Below, piece after piece: positions 1-10,087 of a stretch of DNA of 64,000 nucleotides. The number at the start of each line of letters is the position of its first letter. Positions within the stretch are counted from its first letter, which is position 1. The DNA comes from Trichomonas vaginalis G3 (lineage: Eukaryota > Parabasalia > Trichomonadida > Trichomonadidae). The position numbers were made by a program, and so were the translations under genes. Under the pieces are notes generated by a model. That model worked only from the letters and a program-made list of their open reading frames with translations, did no database searches and was not told the DNA's origin. The stretch covers positions 16,318,392 through 16,382,391 of the forward strand of contig NC_067203.1 in the NCBI RefSeq assembly GCF_026262505.1, in the 5' to 3' direction.

Positions 1-1432
1 TTGGAACTTATGGGACGACTACACGACCTAACAAGGTCTATCATCGTTTAATAATCTTCAACGAATTGATATTTTACTAAAGATAGAAATTAAAAAAAAA
101 TTAAGCTAGAGGCGTTTGAATTCCTACAAGATGATTGCCAAATTCACTAATTATCTAACCTTAAATTCGATTTTCAGATTAAATATTAAAATTTATGACA
201 ATTAAAAAATAGTTGTTAAAAGTCTATATTCGGCTATTATGTAAGCTGTTGTTAAAATTGTCATTGTAATGATAAATTCTATTTTGAATAATATGTTATG
301 AATAACGGTTTATATCAATACTGATATCTGTTCATTTTACTCTGACATAATATTTAAAAATAGAAAAATTATGAAATATATTCAACTAAAAACATAGTGC
401 ATTTTAAACAAAATGGATATAGTTATCATACTATACTTTTAAAAAGATATTTTGAAAAATTGAATTTTTTTAAGTTTTAAATTGTATTTTTATTTTAAAA
501 TTATCCACAAACATATAAGAATGCATATCCAAGCATCGAAATTTTAAAATAATGGCTTTTCTTTTAATTAAATAATTACGAAATTTAGGAAATATTAGAT
601 TTTGATGATTGAAAAAATATCATCTAATAACAACTTTTGATTGGGCCTCTTCCAAAATCGGAAAATCGCCAATTTTTCAAGATTTTTCTATAATTTGAAA
701 TAATAGGATGTCAAAGTATCATATAAAAATATTAGCAAAATTTGAAAAAGAGCAATCGGAATAGTAGCAAAATAAGTATTCGCGATTGAAGCGAAAAACG
801 ATAAACTTCTTTTAGCCTCTCAATTTTTCTGAGCATTTCAAAATATACAGCATTCATTTAATTGAATGAAAAATCGAGACTATCGTTTATTTGTTATTTA
901 TTTTTGGATGCTAAATGTATAGAAGTGATTAAAAAAAATAATTTAATAACAAATTTTTGTCAAAAAAAATTGGGTCGGGTCTATTGGAAATTTGGTAAAA
1001 TAAATATTGAAATAATACATGTATCATATAACAACAAAAAATAGTAAGAATAATACGAAAGGAAGAAAAATAAAGAAATGTCAAATTTTCTTCTCAATTT
1101 TTACATGAATGAGGTTTAATAATAATCGAATACGATCTCTGCTTGAATTCATTATAATTTGACACATTTGAATTAAAGGGGAATTTAAAACCATAGTGTG
1201 TTTTAATTATATCATTTAAGATAATAGATTCGGATATAATAAATTTTAAATTTTCAAAAACGTTCAAAGTTCTGAAATTTTTTTATTAACTTTTGAATAT
1301 CAGAATCATTTATGAGAAAAATTGAATGAAGTGAAACGGTTTTCAATTAGGCTCATAATATGAACTTCATAATTCAGATTGTGAGCGGAGCAAAATTTGC
1401 CTTGCAGATTTTGTAAAGCTCACAATCTGATA
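1..1432. other. AT-rich stretch without a gene
   Basis: I see no supportable gene. The only 60-codon open frame (862-1044, plus) is very AT-rich, has no domain character and resembles nothing I know, so I treat it as chance. The segment ends at an initiator-like motif in front of the ankyrin gene. Confidence 0.6.
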
Positions 1433-1440
1433 TCATAAAT
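1433..1440 (+). promoter_or_regulatory. Inr-like TCATAAAT upstream of ankyrin gene
   Basis: TCATAAAT lies 9 bases before the ATG at 1449. It fits the core of the trichomonad initiator (TCA+1, then pyrimidine/AT-rich). Assignment rests on the short motif and its spacing only. Confidence 0.4.
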
Positions 1441-1448
1441 TATTTTTG

Positions 1449-2867
1449 ATGAGTTCAGAGCTTGTTCAAGATTTTGAATATGCTGCAGCTCATATCAAAG
1501 ACTACTTTGAAGACAATAAACTATTCGATACTTTCGAAGCGGAAGACATACGAAAAATACTCGAAATCGCCAATTTAACTTTAGAAGACTTCACTACTCT
1601 TCTTAAGCAATCAAAACATTCAATAAAAGCTAGTAAGTTATATAACTGTGCTCGAAATGCTAAGGTATCAGTTAATAACTTTGAAGAAGCAATTTCAATA
1701 CTTAAATTAATCCAAAAATACATGAAGATGAAAGTATTAAATAGAGCCATTGATATATTTAAACAAACAGAGAAAGATATATCTGAATCAAAGGAAAAAA
1801 TCCAAAAACTTCAATCAGAACTTGATTCTCTTAAAAATAAAAAGCCAACTTATTAGCAAACTTATCAGCCATATCAAGCTACCAAAATGCCATATCTACC
1901 TGATCACAATTCCTCACAGTTAACAAACCCCAACCAATATGCTCAACAACCATATATTCCTAAATACTCACAGTACGCAAGCACTTTCCAAAATGAAATG
2001 GAACAACAACTTCATTTAAAGGCTATTGTCGGAGACATCGCAGGTGTGAAATCTCTCATTGAGCGCGGATGCAACAAAGAATCAACTGATTCCCGCAAAG
2101 AAACTCCACTTATTACTGCATTTAGAGGTATGCTTGATACTGTCAAATACCTTGTCTCAATCGGAGCTAATTTAGAAGCAAAGGATCAGGATGGATATAC
2201 ACCACCAGCTGCTGCAGTATCGTATAATCGTGCTGATGTTGTTCAATATCTGCAGTATCTTATCTCGGCCGGTGCTAATTTAGATGCAGCTGATAATTAT
2301 GGAAAGACATCACTCCATTATGCAATAAACGATGACAAACTTGAATTAGTTAAAATGTTAATCTCAAAAGGAACCAATCAAGAAGCAAAGGATAAAAATG
2401 GGGATACTCCGCTCAATCTTGCATCACAAGATGGTAAACTTAAAATCGTTAAGTATCTTATCTCAAATGGAGCTGACATAGAAGCAGCAGATGATAAGGG
2501 ATTTACTCCATTACTTAGTGCCACAGCTTTTTGCCATCATGAAGTCATTAAGTATTTGATCTCAGTTGGGGCTAATAAAGTAGCAAAGACTAATGATGGA
2601 AGAACTCTAATCATTGAAGGATCAAGAATGGCCAACCTCGACACTTTTAAATACATTGTCTCACTCGGATGCAATATAAATGACAAGGATGATATAGGAA
2701 GAACACCGCTGATGTATGCATCAATGTCTTCGGAACTTGAACTTGTTAAATATATTATCTCTCTTGGAGCTGATAAGAATGCAGTCGATAAAGATGGAAA
2801 AACCGCGCTCTCTTATGCAAAAGATCGCAATGTAAAAGAATATCTAATGTCTATTGGAGCCAATTAA
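1449..2867 (+). pseudogene. Ankyrin-repeat protein interrupted by one in-frame TAG
   Basis: Two open stretches in one frame (1449-1856 and 1887-2867) are separated only by a TAG at 1854-1856. The reading frame stays open right through, giving about 473 codons. The first 135 residues are an alpha-helical, Lys/Glu-rich N-terminal region of the kind found before ankyrin arrays in trichomonads. After a Gln/Tyr/Pro-rich linker come about eight to nine ankyrin repeats (GADIEA.DDKGFTPL-type, roughly residues 35-320 of the second stretch). The TAG falls in the Gln-rich linker, where a single C-to-T change in a CAG would create it. The codon after it is CAA, part of known leaky-stop contexts, so readthrough cannot be excluded. 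Otherwise the second part could be made alone from the ATG at 1887. The first ATG is at 1449. Ankyrin arrays mediate protein-protein contacts; the partner is unknown. Confidence 0.75.
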
Positions 2868-3389
2868 TACAATCAAAAGAATACTGATTATCTTTTTTTT
2901 TTCAAAATAAATATTTATAAATCTTAAAAACTATATCGCATGATAAACATGAAAGATCATTCCATCAAACTAAATGCTATCTGTGTATTGTACCATATTA
3001 GTGATAAAAATCCTTCCATATATATATAAGAGATTAAATTAAAATTTCTTAAGTCTTTCACACTCCTATAGTAATCCAGAATTTAATATACACAACAGGC
3101 ACGCTGATAAAATTAATTTCTATTTCACATAAATTGAAGAAATATAATTTTGGCAATAAATTCCGGCAATTCCATAAGTTTTATAGTAGTGTTTCCACTA
3201 ATTTCCAGCCATTTTTAAGAATTGAGGCCTTATAAGGTCACAGGATGTAGAAAGTCCATATCAAAATGTAAAAGTGAAAATTGGGCTAGAAATTTTTGCC
3301 ATTATTTACTTATGAATATTTCTATCAGCTATGCCCTTTGAAAAATATTGGATATTTTAAGTCGAAAAAATTGAATTTAAAAGTGACAC
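2868..3389. other. Intergenic region with CArG-like palindrome
   Basis: No gene seen. The segment contains CCTTATAAGG at 3228-3237, which matches the CC(A/T)6GG box bound by MADS/SRF-type factors. It lies about 170 bases before the ATG of the following gene and may be chance in AT-rich DNA. Confidence 0.35.
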
Positions 3390-3401
3390 TTTGGCGCCAA
3401 A
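3390..3401 (+). promoter_or_regulatory. E2F-like palindrome TTTGGCGCCAAA
   Basis: A perfect 12-base match to the E2F/DP consensus TTTSGCGCSAAA. It ends two bases before the ATG at 3404 and overlaps the expected transcription start (GACACTTT). The GC-rich core stands out in a roughly 70% AT background. Binding is inferred from motif identity only. Confidence 0.45.
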
Positions 3402-3403
3402 AA

Positions 3404-5335
3404 ATGAAGTTGAAACTTGAAGCGCCAATTGATGAAATAATTTCAATCGACGTGGATAAGGAAATATTGATTGGAAGCATCAAGCAGACGATTTCAAAAA
3501 TCACAATGATTCCTCCCTCTCATATAATGATTTATGATAACGAAATTTTATTAGAAGATAGCGAAACAGTTTATGAGAGAAAAGATGATGAAAATTACAT
3601 TCTTATCTGCAAGTTCCCAGAAACAGCCCCACGAGTTGAGCAGCAGGAAGAAAATATCCCAGAAAACTTGGAACGCCATGTTCAAGTACTTAGAGAATTA
3701 GGTTTTACTCAACAAAACTCAGTCATGGCATTGCATGAAACAAATTACGATCTTTCAAAAGCATTCAGCCTTTTGTCAACTAAATTGGCTAAGAAATCCA
3801 AGCAAGGTGGGTCTCAAAAGAACTCTGCTCATATGCAATTACAAATTGACCCCCGCACTGTGAAAGAAGAAGCATTGAAAAAGGCCCAGTATAACATCGA
3901 AAGATTAACCCCTGATGTATCCCTACATGAATACATTCAACGATTAAATGCATCACTTCCGCAGGATGTAACTCTTGATGTTGGAGCTTTAACACGAATC
4001 TACTTAGAAAACGACTGCAATGTTTACGCCGCCAAAGCACATTTTCCACAATTCAGCGTTGGCTACTTGGAATTTGTGCTTTATTGGATGGTACGCACAG
4101 TTACTGAAAGAATTTCCTCACAGAACAGTTGGTCAATGGAGGAAAATAGATTTGTAATCGAAATGGCAGCCATTGGTCATAGTTTTCGTGAAATTGATGC
4201 CATAACTTACCATAAAAACAGCAGAAGTGAAGATCATCGCAAAGCTTTAAGACGAACCCTCAAAAAATCATGGATTATTCCTCAATTTGCAGAACAATAC
4301 CCTGATTGTTCCCAATTCCCACCTGGCTACACAGAAGATGGAATTCCATCATATCTCCCAGAATTAATGATCCAAATCTATAAAAAACCAAAGAATGTTG
4401 AAGATGAAAAAATTATTCAAGAAGCTTTACAAAATAAGTCAATTATGCCTCAATTCAAGAAAGAGATAGTTAAGCTCGTCCAGAAACTTGTTTCTGATCC
4501 ACAAGATGCAAATAAATCTTCATCTCCAAATGAAGAAGAAGAAAGCCTCGAACAACAAGAAATAGGCGATATTCTTACAGATTCAACAAATCTTGTATCC
4601 GATGAGAAACATTCCAGAACAAATTGGCCATTCCATGAAGATCAGCTTTTAGTTAACCTCTACGCCGAAGCAAAACTTCGTAATGCAAACAGATGGGAGT
4701 ACATCAAGAAGTCATTTCCTAACAGAAGTCCTAAAGCCATCGCTGCACACTTTAAGAATTTATTATACGAAATGAAATCAGGAAAACGCTCTGATCTTCA
4801 AATTCCACAAGTTATTATGGAAGATATTCTTAAGGAAAGGACATATAGCGATGAAGTTAAGCAATTATCGCAATTAACAGAAATGATTGATATAATCGAA
4901 GCAATCAAAGTTTATTACCAAGAAAATGGTAATTGGACACTTATTTCACGTAGACTTCCTCAGTTTAAAGGCGGATATATTGCATTTTTGCTGTATTACG
5001 TTTGCGTTTTGTTGAAGAAGACGAGAAGAACAAAGACATGGTCCATGGGAGAATTACGATTCCTACTTGAGAAAAGAGTTGATGGAGTCCCTGTTCAAGA
5101 AATTTCTGATCTCTTACAGAATAAGAGCCCGAAGCAGGTTGATACAAAGCGCACTCAGATTTATTCTACAATCAAAACATGTCCATACCTTAAGCAGTTT
5201 GTTGAAAGATTCGGAAAATGCGAAATAGAAGGTGCCGTTTATGATGATATCGGCATTCCTTCTTACTTACCTCCGATGCTGGAAACATTCAAATCTGAGA
5301 TCCGCGAAGCTGTACCAGATCTTCCAAGTAATTAA
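3404..5335 (+). CDS. UBL-UBA protein with SANT/Myb domain and internal duplication
   Basis: A 643-residue protein starting at the first ATG after the GC-rich start motif; the open frame extends upstream but has no better ATG. Residues about 1-70 look like a ubiquitin-like domain. About 90-130 form a UBA domain (LRELGFTQQNSVMALHETNY). A SANT/Myb-like helix bundle lies near 415-465 (WPFHEDQLLVNLYAEAKL, then RWEYIKKSFPNRSPKAIAAH). Flanking it are two diverged copies of one module (about 190-330 and 500-640). Each copy has a P-x-F-x-x-GY motif, a WSM-x-E-x-RF motif and a closing GIPSYLP motif. A UBL-UBA pair suggests proteasome or ubiquitin binding, and SANT suggests chromatin or DNA contact; the combination is unusual. 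The domain calls are by eye; the function is inference. Confidence 0.7.
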   Translation: MKLKLEAPIDEIISIDVDKEILIGSIKQTISKITMIPPSHIMIYDNEILLEDSETVYERKDDENYILICKFPETAPRVEQQEENIPENLERHVQVLRELGFTQQNSVMALHETNYDLSKAFSLLSTKLAKKSKQGGSQKNSAHMQLQIDPRTVKEEALKKAQYNIERLTPDVSLHEYIQRLNASLPQDVTLDVGALTRIYLENDCNVYAAKAHFPQFSVGYLEFVLYWMVRTVTERISSQNSWSMEENRFVIEMAAIGHSFREIDAITYHKNSRSEDHRKALRRTLKKSWIIPQFAEQYPDCSQFPPGYTEDGIPSYLPELMIQIYKKPKNVEDEKIIQEALQNKSIMPQFKKEIVKLVQKLVSDPQDANKSSSPNEEEESLEQQEIGDILTDSTNLVSDEKHSRTNWPFHEDQLLVNLYAEAKLRNANRWEYIKKSFPNRSPKAIAAHFKNLLYEMKSGKRSDLQIPQVIMEDILKERTYSDEVKQLSQLTEMIDIIEAIKVYYQENGNWTLISRRLPQFKGGYIAFLLYYVCVLLKKTRRTKTWSMGELRFLLEKRVDGVPVQEISDLLQNKSPKQVDTKRTQIYSTIKTCPYLKQFVERFGKCEIEGAVYDDIGIPSYLPPMLETFKSEIREAVPDLPSN

Positions 5336-5488
5336 TAGTTTTTGTTTAGTTTTTTTGATAATGTTAAAAATGTTCAAATAAATATATACATTCACTCTTT
5401 CTTTTTGACTACAAATTGCACAACAACAAGTATTAGTAAATATATCATATTATTAATACAGTGTTCTTGATTTGATATATATTGATGC
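5336..5488. other. Short AT-rich 3' region
   Basis: Downstream of the UBL-UBA-SANT gene; no gene seen. It joins a possible pseudogene fragment on the other strand. Confidence 0.4.
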
Positions 5489-5489
5489 A

Positions 5490-5800
5490 CTTAAGTTTGC
5501 GAATGATGCATCAAAGTTCATGTGGCCGTTTGTGTCATCATCCTTTTTGAATTCTTATTGGTTGACCTTGTGGAAGGATTTTTACCGGCGGAATGTTCCT
5601 AAATAAAGTTCTCTTTTTCGATTTAGTCTTGTGTCAATGTATTTGCAGATACTGTATCTTTGATTGCTTCGTTGACATAGGAAAGTTCCATGTCAACTCC
5701 TTCTGGTATGATATTGAAAATGTGAGCAAGAAACTAAAGTGTAGAGACGATGAACATTCTCAATCCAACATTGGACTTGCAGAAAGAGATTGAGCAAAAA
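5490..5800 (-). pseudogene. Possible decayed gene fragment, minus strand
   Basis: Read on the minus strand, this stretch has protein-like composition in one frame, for example NIIPEGVDMELSYVNEAIKD at about 5640-5710. It is interrupted by at least three in-frame stops and has no ATG in a sensible position. GC content is higher than in the flanks. I do not recognise the family. A plus-strand open frame at 5593-5793 is probably its shadow. Confidence 0.3.
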
Positions 5801-5904
5801 TCTTGTTCATTTACAGCATCTCGACATTTTTTAAGAAAATATTTAAATTAAAAACGCAATACTGTACCTGAATATATGCTTTTATTTAAATTTGGAAATT
5901 GAAA

Positions 5905-6876
5905 ATGTACGTTATTTCAAAAATGGAACAGGCAGGAACAGCACCAGAACAAAAGCAATGGGATCCATTTGAGCCAACGCTTGGACTCAGACACCGCGAA
6001 ATTAGCCATATGCTTGAAATTCTTTCAAATCCACAAGCACCAAAATCAAGTAAAATCAAAGCTCTTCAGTTACTTACAGAAGTTATCCCAGGAAGACAGC
6101 ATGAAGCAGATATGCTTGGAATTTTTGATATTTTAAGGCCATTTTTAATGCAAAACCCAAACGGCCTTTTATTAAATGCACTTGTCGTGTTCAACAGTCT
6201 TATTAATACGAAAGATCTTGCTGTTAAATTATTAGAAGATGTCCCACGTATCGTTGAACTTGTCCATCCAGATATTGAAAAGCCAATTAGAACAGAAGCA
6301 GCAAGACTTTTACGTTCAGTAGCCGAATATGTTGGTCCTGAAGTTCCATTCCAATCAGGATCAGTTCCTTCTCAACTTGTTGCTGCAGTTGCTTCTCGTG
6401 ACTGCGATACAGATTTCCTTCTTGAAGGATTCAGGTTACTTTCTCGTTTGACTAACAAGCAAAATATCCGTGTACCATTGATTGATAACAGCGACTTCTT
6501 ACTTGCTCTCGTTAGATCATTTTCCAATATCAAATTAAGAGAATCAGCATTTATCCTTGCATCCAATATCGCAATGGATCCAAGCCATCGTGGTAAAATT
6601 GCATTGCTAAATGCTGAAATTTTACCTGCAATTCAGCCATATTTAACTTCTGAAGATGAAAGCGTTCGCCTCTCAGCTCTATCTTTGCTATGTCTTCTTG
6701 CAGTTCCAAAGGATGGTAAGCAGATGATTGCAACAGATCCAAACATGCCAGAAGTGATTTCAAATATTATCAGCAAAGATACAAGCGAAGAATGCAAGAA
6801 GGCTGCTAACGAATTACGCCTCCTCGTTACTGAGCACCCAATTGGTAAGGCTATTATGGGTGGCTATGAAAATTAA
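5905..6876 (+). CDS. Armadillo-repeat protein, possibly radial spoke RSPH14-like
   Basis: A 323-residue all-helical protein; the ATG at 5905 is the first methionine. Tandem armadillo-type helices cover about residues 30-310 (ALQLLTEVIPGRQ, LLLNALVVFNSLINT, TEAARLLRSVAEYVG, RLSALSLLCLLAVPKDGKQ). Length and repeat style resemble the small ARM proteins of axonemal radial spokes (RSPH14/RTDR1), which would fit a flagellate. No catalytic residues are seen. The gene stands alone, with a tRNA-Lys gene downstream. The ARM fold is well supported; the radial-spoke link is a family-level guess. Confidence 0.6.
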   Translation: MYVISKMEQAGTAPEQKQWDPFEPTLGLRHREISHMLEILSNPQAPKSSKIKALQLLTEVIPGRQHEADMLGIFDILRPFLMQNPNGLLLNALVVFNSLINTKDLAVKLLEDVPRIVELVHPDIEKPIRTEAARLLRSVAEYVGPEVPFQSGSVPSQLVAAVASRDCDTDFLLEGFRLLSRLTNKQNIRVPLIDNSDFLLALVRSFSNIKLRESAFILASNIAMDPSHRGKIALLNAEILPAIQPYLTSEDESVRLSALSLLCLLAVPKDGKQMIATDPNMPEVISNIISKDTSEECKKAANELRLLVTEHPIGKAIMGGYEN

Positions 6877-7154
6877 GAAAATTTGTATTTGGACATATAT
6901 ATTTTATAATTCAAATAAAATTATTAGCTCTGTTTTAACACTATAATAACTTGATTGCGATATTTTTCAAATCTACTTTAATTCAAGGAAGAATATTTTG
7001 TTTTATTTGTTCAGCCATCTGAATTAGTTATAACATTAAAAAAGACATTGAAAACTTAAATGAAATATCCGTATATATATAAAGAATCTTCCAAGATAGA
7101 TTTTCGCTCACAAAAATTGAGAACCTTCAGAAAAAAAGATGACAAAAGAAAAAA

Positions 7155-7229
7155 GAGCCAGTGCGGGACTCGAACCCGCAGCCCCAAGATTAAGAGTCTT
7201 ATGCTCTATCCGGTTGAGCTACACAGGCT
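7155..7229 (-). tRNA. tRNA-Lys (anticodon CTT)
   Basis: On the minus strand, a cloverleaf can be drawn: D stem GCTC/GAGC, anticodon stem TAAGA/TCTTG with loop CTCTTAA (anticodon CTT, Lys codon AAG), and T arm GCGGG-TTCGAGT-CCCGC. The acceptor pairs over seven bases with one T-T mismatch, so the ends are certain only to about one base. A run of T follows directly, as expected for a Pol III terminator. No intron. Confidence 0.93.
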
Positions 7230-8246
7230 GTTCGCAACTATCAATTTTATTTTTATACAAAATAATAACTTTGCTTTTTCAATGATTTACAATTTAAGTT
7301 TGCTTTCAAATTTATTCTCAAATTGCCTGATTGAAAAAATTTATATTTAATTATCTAGATTCAGTACATATGATTTATAAATAATTTATTTTAACATAAA
7401 TGTTCTTTTGTAATAATTGTCTGCTAATTTTCCTTTTTAATATAATAATGGAAATGAAGTCACACAAAAAGCATGAATATTCTATTTCTTTTATCCTAGA
7501 GTTACTGCTCGCTTCATTTCTGCCCGTATTGTCATAGTCACTTAAGAAGAAACTTTAAAACGATGCTTAATAGGGATAAGTATAGGTTTAGTAAACTCTA
7601 GCATATGCAGTGATCAAAAATGAAATTAGAATTAAAATCGTGAATATACAAAATTAAAAAGAAATATCATTTAGAGATTTCAACAAACAACAATTCTACA
7701 TTTCAGTTTGCAAAACTGAAGATTTTATATAAATATATATAAAGTTCAAAAACTTGGGTGCAATCAGTTCTGATTTTCATTTGGCAGATCCACTTCTTGT
7801 CTTTCCATTTTTTTTTTGAATCAATTTATACAAATAAACTTATAAAACACAAAATTATTATTTTATAATATAATTCTTAGATAATACATCCGATATGTAA
7901 AGTGTCAAAAATGAATTGAACCGAATTTTCATGCATTACAGAAAAAAAAAGTTGCTACTCAAAATTTTAAATAGTTTTTAATGCTGCTATTGAAGATTAA
8001 AAGAAATTATAAGTCTTATGAATGTTTTCTTATAATACTATATTTATTTTGATAATATTGTTATAATCTGAGTTCGATTCAAAAATTTAAATAATGACTA
8101 TGAAGCATGCTCCATAAATACCATTAAAAGACCTCCAAATAAAAATGGAAAGCTAAAGTTGTGTTTTTGGAGTTTGAATATTGAAATAATTTGAAAAAAA
8201 TATATTATTTTTTAAAAAATCTATTTATAAACAAAACAAAAACAAT
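7230..8246. other. Intergenic region, no gene seen
   Basis: About 1 kb of AT-rich DNA between tRNA-Lys and the 3' end of the next minus-strand gene. I find no open frame, repeat or structured RNA that I can support. Confidence 0.5.
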
Positions 8247-10001
8247 TCAAACAAATGTATTCATGAAGCACTTTCCATAATACATTGACGGATCACCAGC
8301 GTTTTCATAATCTGCTGATTGTTCAAGAAATTGGACGTACTCAGGCAAAACAGCTCGAATACAGCAATTTAGTTGATCTGTTATTTGTGCTTCATCGATG
8401 TATCCAGCTAATTCAACAAAAACAAGTTTAAGATTTGGATATTTTTCGTGAATTTGCGCAAAAACAGTAGAAACGCTATTAGCAATAACATCCAATGCTG
8501 CTCTAACAGACGAGAATACTCTATTTTGTATCAAATGCGGCAAAATCGTTTTATAATCATATCTTCCGTTCATTATCGTTAAAGTATTGTATTGGCTGGC
8601 CGTTTCTACTAAATTCCAGAAGCACCTCTTTCCAAAACATGGTTCCGGTGCCGCAATCTCATAAAACGAGACGTGGGAAAGCAAATAAGTATCATGAGGG
8701 CGAACAATCGGATAAGAAGCAAAATTATCCTTGAATGCTTGATACTCAGCTAATACACAATTCATTCTGTCCTTTGGAAGCTTCTCACAACCCCATCCTT
8801 GGTTAATTAAAATGGATTTTCCGATTTTCCATTCTCTAGCCGACGGTTTTAGTCTATTCAGCTCAGAAAAAGTGATTCCGGTATCGCATTGGAAAATCAA
8901 GAAAAAATGGTCGTACATTCCGCAATAAAACAGACAAAGTCCCGCAATATAGCAGATATGGCACAAATGAGGCCGTGATTCGTATGGAACTGTTTGGTAA
9001 TGAATATTCATCGAAGAATCAAAAGTTGATGTTCCTGTATACAAATCACACAAAAGTTGGTAAACACGATCGAAATTGAGCACGCCTATGCTAATATTCC
9101 TATTAATACGGAAAAAGCTGACAAGTGCTTGATGTAATTTTGGCATATCGTGTAATAAAAATAATTTCCAACAATAAGCTCTGAATTCTTCATCAGAACT
9201 GTTTGTAATTATATCGATTGATCTGTAGATTTGCGATGAATACTCAATCATGCCATAATTGAAGTAAATATCTGAAATATATTTTAGACAAGCAGGAGTT
9301 ACGCTGATTTGCTTGATTTCGTTTAGGGCATATTCGAAATCTTCAATTTTCTGTGTAAACTCAGGAAGAAGCTTCAAAGTCTCTGGATAATTAAAAATTA
9401 TTTTGATAACTAATAAAGGACTGTCTTTGGCTAATTCTTGACAGTACATTCTAAAGAGCATTAGATTATCGTAGTTTTCTTCGCATTTTCTAAGCAATTG
9501 AGTAAATTGAAGTTTTGGAGGCGCCAAAAGTCTAAAATTTCTTGTTTCGCAGCTTTTCAGATTTGAATATATGAGGGTTTTGTATTCTGTTGATAATTTT
9601 GAATAATTTCCTGGAGAATAAGTAGACATTGTTATTGCAGACAAATAATCACCTTTTTCTTTTAATTCATTCGCAGTTTCTATGTATTTGAGTTCATCAT
9701 CAGGATCAATGCTAATTTTATGTTGTAATGGTTCAAAATCCGGAAGTCTTAAAACCATTTCAAAATTTTCTGGATTTTGATCAAATTTATCAACAGGAAT
9801 TTCAACGGTGTCATTTTCATCAATGAGGAAAACTGAAATTTGTGAAATATCATATGTTGTGCAGTGAATTGAATTATATCTTTGAAGTGCAGTTGTTGCT
9901 ATATTAATTAGTTGACTATTTACAACTTGCGTTTCAACCATAACGCAATAGGGGCGTTTCCCATCAATGTGAACGAGCATTTGATGAGATTTGCCCCTCA
10001 T
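8247..10001 (-). CDS. Conserved-looking protein of unknown function, 584 aa
   Basis: A complete open frame from an ATG at 10001, ten bases inside a TGTCACTTTTTC initiator. Residues about 1-100 may form a small alpha/beta, ubiquitin-like region. About 110-330 are helical with TPR-like spacing (Tyr/Leu-rich helices such as YISDIYFNYGMIEYSSQIYR). The C-terminal third is Cys- and Tyr-rich mixed alpha/beta with a motif LVFVELAGYIDEAQ. I see no signal peptide or membrane helix. I do not recognise the family and assign no function. A transposon copy lies only 95 bases upstream of its start codon, on the promoter side. Confidence 0.75.
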   Translation of the reverse strand: MRGKSHQMLVHIDGKRPYCVMVETQVVNSQLINIATTALQRYNSIHCTTYDISQISVFLIDENDTVEIPVDKFDQNPENFEMVLRLPDFEPLQHKISIDPDDELKYIETANELKEKGDYLSAITMSTYSPGNYSKLSTEYKTLIYSNLKSCETRNFRLLAPPKLQFTQLLRKCEENYDNLMLFRMYCQELAKDSPLLVIKIIFNYPETLKLLPEFTQKIEDFEYALNEIKQISVTPACLKYISDIYFNYGMIEYSSQIYRSIDIITNSSDEEFRAYCWKLFLLHDMPKLHQALVSFFRINRNISIGVLNFDRVYQLLCDLYTGTSTFDSSMNIHYQTVPYESRPHLCHICYIAGLCLFYCGMYDHFFLIFQCDTGITFSELNRLKPSAREWKIGKSILINQGWGCEKLPKDRMNCVLAEYQAFKDNFASYPIVRPHDTYLLSHVSFYEIAAPEPCFGKRCFWNLVETASQYNTLTIMNGRYDYKTILPHLIQNRVFSSVRAALDVIANSVSTVFAQIHEKYPNLKLVFVELAGYIDEAQITDQLNCCIRAVLPEYVQFLEQSADYENAGDPSMYYGKCFMNTFV

Positions 10002-10002
10002 G

Positions 10003-10014
10003 GAAAAAGTGACA
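10003..10014 (-). promoter_or_regulatory. Inr-like TGTCACTTTTTC
   Basis: On the minus strand TGTCACTTTTTC ends just before the ATG at 10001. TCACTTTT matches the trichomonad initiator core, with transcription expected to start at the A, giving a leader of about ten bases. The same core precedes the sirtuin and SUMO genes here. Confidence 0.55.
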
Positions 10015-10087
10015 TAAATTTTATTTTTGACGTTTTTTGTAAAGTCGATTTTTTTGACAAAAATTTAAAAATTAATCATAATTGCAT

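Noticed and set aside
862-1044. 60-codon open frame
   Set aside because: Composition follows the AT-rich background, with no domain, no initiator-like motif and no neighbour context.
1881-1889. ATG at 1887 as the only start of an independent ankyrin gene
   Set aside because: The upstream frame is open, in phase and has typical N-terminal domain sequence, so one interrupted gene is the simpler reading; kept as an alternative in the entry.
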